A stretch of 64,000 nt of DNA from contig NC_088307.1 of assembly GCF_032854445.1 (NCBI RefSeq), forward strand, positions 5,580,001 through 5,644,000, given 5' to 3'. The stretch's first letter is position 1. The number at the start of each line of letters is the position of its first letter. Source of the DNA: Liolophura sinensis (lineage: Eukaryota > Mollusca > Polyplacophora > Chitonida > Chitonidae). The notes under the pieces were generated by a model. It ran no database searches. It was not told where the DNA came from and saw only the letters and a list, made by a program, of their open reading frames with translations. Below, piece by piece: positions 26,001 through 38,000 of this stretch. Position numbers and translations under genes: made by a program.

Positions 26001-29000
26001 ATCACACAGTTGATGTTTTGACTTGTTTTGTCTTTGGCATGACCAATGACCTATTCATTTCATCACACAGTTGATGTTTTGACTTGTTTTGTCTTAGGCA
26101 TGACCGATGACCTATTCATTTCCTCATACAGTTGATGTTTTGACTTGTTTTGTCTTAGACATGACCGATGACCTGTTCATTTCATCATACAGTTGATGTT
26201 TTGACTAATTTTGTCTTAGACATGACTGATGACCTGTTCATTTCATCATACAGTTGATGTTTTGACTTGTTTTGTCTTAGGCATGACCGATGACCTATTC
26301 ATTTCATCACACAGTTGATGTTTTGACTAATTTTGTCTTAGACATGACTGATGACCTGTTCATTTCATCATACAGTTGATGTTTTGACTTGTTTTGTCTT
26401 AGGCATGACCGATGACCTATTCATTTCATCACACAGTTGATGTTTTGACTTGTTTTGTCTTAGGCATGACCGATGCCCTATTCATTTCATCACACAGTTG
26501 ATGTTTTGACTTGTTTTGTCTTAGGCATGACCAATGACCTGTTCATTTCATCACACAGTTGATGTTTTGACTTGTTTTGTCTTAGGCATGACCAATGACC
26601 TGTTCATTTCATCTTTCATCATACAGTTGATGTTTTGACGTGTTTTGTCTTAAGCATGACAGATGACCTATTCATTTCATCACACAGTTGATGTTTTGAC
26701 TTGTTTTGTCTTAGACATGACCGATGACCTGTTCATTTCATCACACAGTTGATGTTTTGACTTGTTTTGTCTTAGACATGACCGATGACCTGTTCATTTC
26801 ATCACACAGTTGATGTTTTGACTTGTTTTGTCTTAGACATGACCGATGACCTATTCATTTCATCACACAGTTGATGTTTTGACTTGTTTTGTCTTAGGCA
26901 TGACCGATGCCCTATTCATTTCATCACACAGTTGATGTTTTGACTTGTTTTGTCTTAGGCATGACAGATGACCTGTTCATTTCATCACACAGTTGATGTT
27001 TTGACTTGTTTTGTCTTAGGCATGACAGATGACCTATTCATTTCATCACACAGTTGATGTTTTGACTTGTTTTGTCTTAGGCATGACAGATGACCTGTTC
27101 ATTTCATCACACAGTTGATGTTTTGACTTGTTTTGTCTTAGGCATGACAGATGCCCTATTCATTTCATCACACAGTTGATGTTTTGACTTGTTTTGTCTT
27201 AGGCATGACCGATGACCTGTTCATTTCATCATACAGTTGATGTTTTGACTTGTTTTGTCTTAGACATGACCGATGACCTGTTCATTTCATCATACAGTTG
27301 ATGTTTTGACTTGTTTTGTCCTAGACATGACCGATGAGCTATTCATTTCATCATAAAGTTGATGTTTTGACTTGTTTTGTCTTAGACATGACAGATGCCT
27401 TATTCATTTCATCATACAATTGATGTTTTGACTTGTTTTGTCTTAGACATGACCGATGACCTGTTCATTTCATCACACAGTTGATGTTTTGACTTGTTTT
27501 GTCTTAGACATGACTGATGACCTGTTCATTTCATCATACAGTTGATGTTTTGACTTGTTTTGTCTTAGGCATGACCGATACCCTGTTTATTTCATCATAC
27601 AGTTGATGTTTTGACTTGTTTTGTCCTAGACATGACCGATGAGCTATTCATTTCATCATAAAGTTGATGTTTTGACTTAGACATGACAGATGCCCTATTC
27701 ATTTCATCATACAGTTGATGTTTTGACTTGTTTTGTCTTAGACATGACAGATGACCTGTTCATTTCATCATACAGTTGATGTTTTGACTTGTTTTGTCTT
27801 AGGCATGACAGATGACCTATTCATTTCATCATACAGTTGATGTTTTGACTTGTTTTGTCTTAGGCATGACCTATGCCCTCTCCATTTCATCACACAGTTG
27901 ATGTTTTGACTTGTTTTGTCTTAGACATGACCGATGCCCTGTCCATTTCATCATACAGTTGATGTTTTGACTTGTTTTGTCCTAGGCATGACAGATGACC
28001 TATTCATTTCATCATACATTTGATGTTTTGACTTGTTTTGTCTTAGGCATGACCGATGCCCTATTCATTTCATCATACATTTGATGTTTTGACTTGTTTT
28101 GTCTTAGACATGACCGATGACCTATTCATTTTATCATACATTTAATTTATATTCTTGACTGATTTCATCATAGGTAAAATTGATTGATGTCGTTGTACTT
28201 AAATGACCAGTATCTTGAGTCATTTCGTCACACATGCTTGATTTCTGATGTCGGTGTAACTCTTCTTATAGAGTGATTTTAGAAGTACTGTCATAATATT
28301 TATCCTTAATTTCAGCATTCATGCCCTTCATCTAATCGTTGATTTCAGAAATTTTGTGATATTTTGAATTCGTACTTTCACATCTCATCCAAATACACTT
28401 AGGAGATCTACAGTCTTGTGATGAATGCTTTCAGGACTTGCCAGAATTTGAGGTAGATGAAACCGTGGTAAAGCAGCTTCAGGCAAAGTTCCCTACATGC
28501 CCGATTGGGAAAATCCGCAGGACAGTGGAGAGGTGAGAGGTCAAGCTTGAGGTCAAGGTAGAGGTCAAGGTAGAGGTCAAGGCCTCATACCCTGTACTCT
28601 AGAGTCAGTTTTCAAGCAACTAGTCGCTTTGTAAAAGAGATTACTATGGTTAGTGTATCTGAATTTATCAGATTGTCTGAAAACATCATTGCTAGACAAT
28701 AAATTAATGAAGTCACACACTATTTGTATCCAAAAAAAAAATAAGAGAAAGGCTTTGGTCAGTCAGGACATTAATTACCAGAAAGAGAAATGTACAAAAC
28801 AGTATATCTAAAACCACATACTTATTCCTCTTTACACATTTTTTTGTTATTAAATTGAATGTTTTCATTATTTTAATAAGATTATCAGAGATTTAACTGT
28901 ATTAATCTCTTCAGAAACTGCAATGCTTTCCGGGCATCGGAACTGGAATTGGAAGTTTTCGGCTATAAGAAAGGTGCATCCCCACGTCGGAGCCTCAGCC

Positions 29001-32000
29001 CAACCAACCAATCAGCGCAAGTCAGACAGAGCAGTGGCCCGTCAGAGAATGACAGCATGAATCCTGTAGTGCAGAAGTTGAAGAGCGAATTCCCTAAAGC
29101 AGAGGCTGGATTTATTCGAGACATTCTGGCATTGTACGTTTTTTTTTTTTTTCGCATTTTTCTGAAAAAGTAAGGAGTAACCCTTTAAATGAGATAAGGT
29201 GATCTGTCATCTTTAACTCATATTCTCAAGATTTCACCATTTTTGCTGTTATCTGACAATGTTTATTACGATGTATGAAAGACAGCCATTGGTAGAACAG
29301 CAGTGATATATGATGGAACACTGTCATTTGAGTTTATATTAATATTTGATATAATGCCTTAGTGAATTTTTTTTTACCAATGATTGGTAAAAATTGCAGA
29401 AAGACCGAGTTGACAAAATTAGGTGGGAGTGCATGAACATTAGACATTTTGAAAGGAACAGCCTTCGTGTTCTTACATGTAGTTAATGGAACATACGTTT
29501 CTTTGTGTAGAGTTATTTGAATGTTATGAACAGGATTTTTCCCTCATTGTTGTTACAGAGTGAATAACAGTGAACACGAGGCTCGAGAACAACTGAAGAG
29601 TATGGGATATGGTAACAGCTCTGCCGCAGGTAAAAGATTGTGTCCCATACCTAGCCTAATTCGTTAACCAATATTTTGAAACATTCCTGAAAGAGCTATG
29701 GGATGCAGGGAACAAATTTGCACAGTTTTCTGAAGCGTGCATCTTTAGTGACACAAACGAATCATTTAAACACTGTTTTAGTAATAATTGTTTGATTTGA
29801 TTCCTCTGAAAAAAAAGTGCATTTGTGGTTGAAAAGGTTGAAGATTTACATTAACTACTAAAACTATATGTAATTCTGTGGTGATCTTTTATGTTTTTGT
29901 TTATTCTGATTTTGTTTTCAAGACATATTGTAGTATTTTTATCAGTAGCACAAGATAGAATGTCTTTTCCCTGTGTTAATATTTTCTTGCACCTTCTTTA
30001 GAATGAAATTTGTTTAGTTTTCAGTGTTTTTTCAGGTGATTTTTTGGTTTGTGTTTTTTTTATTTTTTCTTGATTTTAAAATATTTGAAATTGTTTGACA
30101 ACACCTGTCATTTGATTTTATTACCAGACAGCATCAGGCTCTAGATCTTCCATTCTTCACTGTGAAAGGTGATAGGGTATATGATAGAGTGAACACCAAG
30201 GAAGCATTTACTATTAGCCTTGGAGTTTTCTGCTTGTGTACAAGAACTAACAATGCTGTTGTGTGAGTTTTGTTTCGTTTTCCTTCCTCAGGGTCTTCCA
30301 GCACTGCCGTGAAGACAACTGGTGCCAGTAGAGCGCCTGCAGAATCCACTCAAAGGTCAGTTCAATTATATTGACTCACTGTGCAAGCGTTCCTTAGTCA
30401 TTATTTACGTAGAGCTTTTCTTCAGCTCTGACTGTTGCCAGAAGTCGGGAGGTTTAATTTCATCTACACATAAACCTGGCTGTCATTGTACAGTTAAAAC
30501 TTTCCTGGGTCAATCAGTCACTCAATCAGTCATGAATGGTTTAATGGTGGGTATGTATAGTCTTTTAAATGGCTTTTTGTTGCCCGTAATGTAGCCAAAA
30601 GCCAAGAATATGATTCGTTGTTGCTGTGTGAGTTACAGGCCAGTTTTGCTGTGTGAGTTACAGGCCAGTTCTGCTGTGTGAGTTACAGTCCGGTTCTTCT
30701 GTGTGAGTTACAGTCCGGTTCTTCTGTGTGAGTTACAGGCCGGTTCTTCTGTGTGAGTTACAGGCCAGTTCTGCTGTGTGAGTTACAGGCCAGTTCTGCT
30801 GTGTGAGTTACAGTCCGGTTCTTCTGTGTGAGTTACAGGCCGGTTCTGCTGTGTGAGTTACAGTCCGGTTCTGCTGTGTGAGTTACAGGCCAGTTCTGCT
30901 GTGTGAGTTACAGTCCGGTTCTTCTGTGTGAGTTACAGGCCGGTTCTGCTGTGTGAGTTACAGTCCGGTTCTTCTGTGTGAGTTACAGGCCAGTTCTGCT
31001 GTGTGAGTTACAGGCCAGTTCTGCTGTGTGAGTTACAGGCCAGTTTAGTATAGGTGCTGCATTGTTGTTGGTATCTGTAAGAAACAAAATTTTAGTGCTG
31101 ATTTCTCTTTTGTCACATGTTACATCTATGTCATGGTGGAATATACTACAAGCTAATGGTCAGTGAAGCTCTGATGAGTGGTGCTCAACACTTAACTGCC
31201 TGACTTGAGGTCAGATGTTTTTTGTTTCACCGTCACAGCAGGAAAATTTTAAGACAAATCAAAGGGTGTTTGTATCTTTAGTGGCTAGTTTCACCAGAAC
31301 TGGCCGACCAATCATGGAATGAATATGGAGAAATGCCCCCACCTGATTGGTCAGACTAGTCATGTAACAGATGTAACAACTTTGTAATTGTTTTAAGAGG
31401 TAGTTTTGTTTTTGATGTGACAACAAAGATGTGAAGAGTTAGGAATTTTGGTATCAGTCTTTTTACAACACTTAGGATCTGCTTGCAGAGTGTATATATA
31501 GAATCACTTGAGTCTGAGCTGACAAAATGGTCGGCAACTTACCTTTATATATGTTTGTCGCTTTCAGATTTTTGAAATGAGTTTTTTTTTTAATATCTCT
31601 GAGAGATGTGCAGAGTACTGTCTAAAAAGATAATATAGCAAAGTCGTTTCGATATTTGTTTCTAGTCTTTGCGTAATTGTTGTTTCTAATTGTGCCGTCT
31701 TTCTCTCCATTCTTCTTTTTTTTTTTTTGATTGCAACCGGCTATTTTAGCCCATTTTTAACACCTGACCCTTCACGTGTGCACCGGATGAATAGAGGCTT
31801 ACCAGTCAATAATCTGTGGTTGAAGCAAAGCTAATGTAATATGTGCAGATTAATCATGATTAGCGGAGGCAAGCTTTGTGAGCGTACAAATCCCTGTGGC
31901 TCCGATGTATCTGATTGCATAAGACCCAACCAGCTTGCTGAACATCTTTTGACTGTCGATGGCTATCACGCTGGATCTTGTGAATAAATGAACTGAGGAC

Positions 32001-35000
32001 TGCCTATCACCCCCTTCCCTCCCCTGCCTTTATTTTCATGTCAATTCAAGTTAAAACAAAACTGACAGGATGGTGATTAGAATTTATATGGAGAAGGTAG
32101 GTTTTTTTAATCAGGGTTTGACAGCACTGCCTTCCTTCAGTGAACAAAAATCTCATGTTCACTGAATTAATGATCCAGTTGTTTGAATCTCAGTTTCTGT
32201 CACAAAATCTCATGTGACAGACTTTTATGGCTGGTGACATTTGTTTTGCCCTTGCCCTAAGTGTCACCTTTGCTTGTGAAATACAACAACATCAGTGCCT
32301 GTAGCAGTCTGTTTTATTTCTGTCTAGACTTTATCAAATGTGGGATTGAGATTAGACGTCTCTTAACCCAAGATCAAATATATGACACTTAACTGAGTTC
32401 CAGTACTGGTAATATCTCAGTCTGTAATGTTAACAGGTCCACTAGTACCCAACCATATATGGGAATTAAGCGAAAGAAAGCAGAGCCTGTCACGAGCTTA
32501 GTTAGGTTAGGGTTAGCGTTTAGTTAGGTATATGTAACGAAAAATTCTTTTATATAGGCTGGTGATTTCGCAAGGCAGGTTTTTCACTGAATGTATGTGT
32601 TGTAGTTGTTACTGACCAATTGCTCCCTCTGTCACAGTTCCAGACCAGCAGCTAAACAAGCGCCTCCCCCATCGAAAGCTGCCATGTCAAGTACCATGAA
32701 ATCAACCCGTAAGTAATATGTTTACCGTGCACAAAGCATTTATGTACTACCAGGTATTAAACTGTGCCACAATAGACTGCATGCTAACACAAGGAATGAT
32801 GAAGATGAACCTAGCTATACAAATTATAGTCAGTAGGTTTCTTTATTAGGGATCTCCAAGGAAGAGCAAATTTTATTTTATTTGACTAAACAGCCCTTCG
32901 TAAATCAAGCTTTTATTTTGCTTTTGTAAGTACATGTAGCAGGTTCTGCTTAGGTGATTAACACACCATTCTTTCACCAGCAAGGTCACACATTTCACAG
33001 GTCCTGGCCATAGGCAAGGAATTTCGAACACATCCTGGTTTGAGACCAGAAAAAATTACAAAAAATTGTAATGGCTTAATTAGGCCACACCAATCTAAAT
33101 TTATGTTTTACAAGAAGAATGAATGAGGGTGTGAAATAAGTTTAAAAAATCATCTCATTTTGTGGGAAATGTGGACTGTCCCAGCAATGTTTTCTTGGTG
33201 AAAAGAAAATATCAAGATCGAACAGAATAAAAATGTAGATTTTCGGATTTATTTTATTCCATTTTTGGATTGTTTTAGTGTCAGCTGGCATGTACAACAG
33301 GAAATAAAGTTGTTGTGGTTTTGTTAAGGAAATACAAAAGTGTTGTTGTTGTTGTAGTTGTTGCTGGGCTGGCCAGAGAACATCCAAACCTGGATAAGAC
33401 TATTGTGGAGTTAGCTCTGGAGACGGCTGATAACAACATACAGAAGGCCCGAGACATGCTCACCTTTATGTATGCTGATAACAGTACAACCAGGTGAGCT
33501 GGGGTGAGGTATATATAGTCCTGGCTGGGACAGGTAACACCAGTCTTCACATGTGTCTTCTTTTAGTGAAGCCGTGTACCAAGTTTTGATTCTACATGAT
33601 GAACCGTTACATTACTTAAAACTTAAAAACATGACACTATTGGCTGAAAAGAGCACATCTGGTGGTGCCTGCTGCATAAGTTTGCGATTTTTCCTCGCCA
33701 TACACGTAAAGCCTGAAAACGGCAAAGCTGGCATAAATCACTGAGTTCATCGCGTCCTCTATCTTTAACACCCTGTAATTTATGCTGGGGGTGTTTTGCC
33801 TCTCAGCCAATGAGAGTCCTGAAAACTGCCGGCTTGTTTGTGTAAACCATTGTATATGTGAAGTATTATTTATTATGGCATCAAACACCATTCAGGTACA
33901 AAATAAAATGAAGTATATACTACTTTTCAGGTAGATGGCTAGCAAGAGCTATCTGGGGCCAAATTACCATTAAATATTGTCACTGTATTGAATTTCAACA
34001 CAGATGGTGTATATTTTGGTACAGAATCTCAGTTTAGCATTTGATGAAAGTTCTTCTGTTTTAAACGATAATCGTGTCAGCATTCATGTATATGAAAACC
34101 ACATTATTCTCATTTTGAAACTCTGTAGGGCAACCTGGGGATGGTCGTAGGTTTCCCCCGGGCTCTGCTGGGTTTCTTCCCTATATAATGCTGGTCGCCA
34201 TCTTATAAATGGAATATTCTTGAGTATGGTTTAAATCACCAATCAAATAAATAAATAAATCATTCTTGTTGTGTCAGAGATTTTCTTCTGTTTACATTAC
34301 AGTCCAAAGAAGACTTCTCCAACCAGACAAAGTTTGTATATTTACATGTTTTTTTAAAAGAAAGCAGGTTACAGTACCCAGTTTTTTCAAACCATATTTG
34401 GGGAAAATTAGAACTTTAATAATCAGTTTGATTGAAATCTGATAATGTTTTTTTTATTTGTTTTATTAATTGTTTATGTCTGACAAATGTTTTACTCATG
34501 TGAGGTCATCTTTATAGGTACACAAAGAGTGAACATAGACTAAACCATTGCACTCCACCAGATACAAACATGTATGTTTGAAAAGCTGTCAACCATGAAT
34601 TGTCGATAATCAAGCTGTGTACCTCTGTTGCGCTTTGTTGCGCTTTGATTATAACTGTTCATAGTCTGGAGCATCAGATTTGATATGACCCCGTTCTGTT
34701 TTGCAGCAGCAGCGGCAGCAGCCCCGGCCACTAGCAGTTCAATCCCAGATGTCTCTGTGAGTGCAGGGACGTCAGACGCCGGATACGATGAAATCTCACA
34801 GGATTATTACCTATACGATAACTATGCCAGGCCTGAGTAAGAATTTCTTGATAGATCTGCATGCACTAAGATGTTATCTTCTCGTGTTAAGACTTGTTCC
34901 AAGGAGAAACTTGAAGTGTTTAGTCGTAATAATACAATTTTCTCGTGTTGGCGTAATCATTTTTTGCTGTAATAGATATGTTGTTAACAGTTTGAGTGAA

Positions 35001-38000
35001 TTGGGGGGCCACCGTGGCTGAGGTGGGTAGCAGGCCAGCATGGCGCAATGGCCCAGGAGCCTCTCACCTGGGTCGTAGGCGAGTTCAAGTTTAGCTCATG
35101 CTGGCTTTTTCTGCGGCTGTACGTGGAAAGGCCAGCAACCTGCCAGTTCCTCACACCATAATGCTGGCTGCAGTCCGATAGGGGAAATATTCTTGAATGC
35201 GGTGCAAAACACCAATAAATGAATCACGTTCTGAGTGAATTACTGCCGTCATGTGGAATTACGGCAAATGGCCTAAAGTTTAACCCTAAGACTCCTAAAG
35301 TGTGTCCCAGGATCCATTGCGTTGGTCGTGAACGTTACTGACTGAGTGCCACGGGAGAGCGTCAAGGGTGGTGAAGGGATTATACTGACAGTTCAAGAAT
35401 GTAACAAGCTCACGCTTCACTGAGCAGTCAGTCTATGCTCCTACCACCAACAGTTCACGCTTCACTGAGCAGTCAGAGATTAAGCATTACTATCCAGTAC
35501 CTTTACGCATGTTGAGTGTCATGTCAAATATCCATTTTTAAATGGCTGGGCTCTCAGTATACAAAACTATAGCAGAATTTAACATGCCGCGAATCCATAC
35601 TTGCAAACTTACCAACAGACGAGATAAAGATGTCAAATTACGATCAAAGTGACACCTACACACACACATGCGTTTGCACTGCTGCAGCTAAACATTTCTT
35701 GTTCATTCTGGGGTAGTTTGAAAAACTGTCAACTTTTGCCTGTATTTCGTAAACAGGAATACTTAATTTACTTAATATTTAATGAAGCCCCCTCAGATAA
35801 AATTTCAGCCGTACAGATTGGTTTTATCTACAAGCCACTTACAATCACAGGACTTGAAATTTCCACGTGTCTACCCATTGATCATGTCATTTTTGTGGGC
35901 GCAAGGCAAAACAATAATCTTATCTATCGCTGGTGACATGTAAATCACATCTGGGCAAAACTGTATACAGGAAATCATAAAACATTTTGTTTATAAAGCC
36001 AGTGGCGGTGTTGTGTGAACTCCTAATGTGATAACAACTCAAGCAAATCCTATGGGCCGATATGCCGGGCTCGCACAGAGTGCTACCAAAGAGGGGTAGG
36101 AGTAAATCATGGTAGTGTTGGAAAACCTCGCTTGGAGTATGGTTTCTGTGTTTAATGGAGGTTCCAGATATGAAAACACAGGAAAAGGAACTCTTCTGCA
36201 ATAAGAGGACAGTTCCGACTGTAAAATGGACACAGTTCCAACTGTAAAATGGACAGATACTTGACTGTGGAGTAAGGGTGTTTAAATAATCATCCTATTT
36301 TAAAGTAAAACTTAATATTTTTATCTGAGTGGATGGTTAATCATAGTACCATTTTAAGATTACTGACAAATCATTTGTACTGCTGAGATCATGACTTTAG
36401 CATTACTCTGGTTGAGGCTTTAATGGCTGTTCACATAAATAATTAATTGTTTGTAAAGATAAAGCTATAATGATCTTGACATTATCCAGGTCAGTGACAA
36501 GCGTGAGCAGAGATCAAGGAAGGTCTCCATCTCCTTACAAAACCAAGGGAGACAACCAAAGACAGCATGGCAAGGCAGAGGATCGCAGACCCAAGCAGTA
36601 TGTATCAAGCTTCGTAGTGTTATTCTTCCTATCTCTTTTTCTCTATTCCAGGCTGCACAGTTTGACGTACTACTTTAATTATTGCACGATCAGGTATGAG
36701 GACAGCTGAAAAATGTGTGAAATGCCATATAACTTTATTCATTTATAAGATTACAGTTGAAAGTAATCATTTTTTACTGAATCTAACGGAGACCAGTTTT
36801 ATGGGCAGACTGAGGAGATCACAGACTCAGCTTAAAGTGTCTTTTTGCTGCCACCCCCAGGTCTTTGATCATTGAGATCACATTATCCACCTCTCGTGAG
36901 TTTTGGCTATGGCTTTAAGTCGAAGAGGTTTGTCAAGTACCTTGATGGTGGACGGTTGGTGGTTTACTTTGTGCACTCCAGTTTCCTATGCTTATAACCC
37001 TGAAGTGAAAAATTATTGAGCACTGCGTTAAATAAATAAAACCAAGGCAATTTTCCTGTCAGAAAATGGGTTTCAACCCATAACCACTTGGACTAAACAA
37101 CCCTCTATTGTCAGTTAACATCAGGCGGTGGGGGGGCTCTGTGGCCGAGGCGGTAGCACACAAGCATGGCGCAGTGACCCAGGAGTCTCCCACCCATGCA
37201 ATCACTGTCAGTTTAAGTTCAGCTCATGCTGGCTTCCTTCTGTCTGTACATGGGAAGGCTTGCCACTACCAGGTGGATACTTGTAGGTTTTCTGGGCTCT
37301 GAACAGTTTCCTCCCACCATAATTTTTTGAGAAAGAATCTTCTCAACCTACATGTTCAGTGCCAGTGGTTAACTAACTTGCTGTCTGCCTCTTTGCTGAT
37401 TTGGCTGCATTTAACTGACGTGTCCGTCTGTTTGTCTGTTCATCTGATTGTCAGTTTGTGTCTGTCTCTTACTACCTCACTAGTCATGATCTGATTTTTA
37501 GAGTAGACATGAGCATCCAATAACAGAGAAAGCATACTGTTAAAGTAAATGTTGGGGGTGGTATCACAAAAAGTACTGCAGGTATTGAGTTCAGGTTTTG
37601 CTCACATGTACGCCACAGTAACACGAGGGAGATTTTCCATCGTTGTTGATGCTCCGCTAACTACTGCATGTTAACGACTGAAAGTTACGAACGGTTAAGT
37701 ACGGTTGTCATTTTCCACTGTATCTACCTCTCCTGTAGTACGTGGGAAGGTCTGCCAGTAACATGTGGATGGTCTTGGTTTCCCACAGGAAAAGCCCGGT
37801 TTCCTATCACCATAATGCTGGCTGCCTATTATAAAGGAAATATTCCACGAATGGTGTAAAACACCAATAAAGTAAAATAAATAGATCTAACCTCCTCTTC
37901 CTGCTGCCTGGACTCTCCAGCACCAGTGACTATCTCTACCAAACTGCTAGTTACAATGTACTGGGCCTTCTGGAGAACTGCTGCCCACGACCTTTGGCCT

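Larger units (their letters stand above)
23498..28434. other. Intron 3 of the WW/CUE gene
   Basis: This 4.9-kb intron holds a truncated family B SINE and the 61-bp array, which fills two thirds of it. No exon is seen. A short run of AGGTCAAGG(TAG) repeats follows the next exon at 28533-28585. Confidence 0.75.

Noticed and set aside
24831-28145. CRISPR-like direct repeat array
   Set aside because: Units are continuous and nearly identical with no unique spacers, and the host is an animal intron; it is a satellite.
30622-31046. CRISPR-like 25-bp repeat array
   Set aside because: There are no spacers; it is a simple minisatellite within an intron.
33567-33705. Possible extra exon of the WW/CUE gene
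   Set aside because: It has a good acceptor and the correct entry phase, but its only nearby donor (GTAAAG at 33706) leaves phase 0, which breaks the frame with the next exons.
34303-34335. Alternative end of the 29-nt exon with donor GTATAT
   Set aside because: This end shifts the next exon into a frame that stops after about eight codons; the end at 34331 keeps the frame and was used instead.
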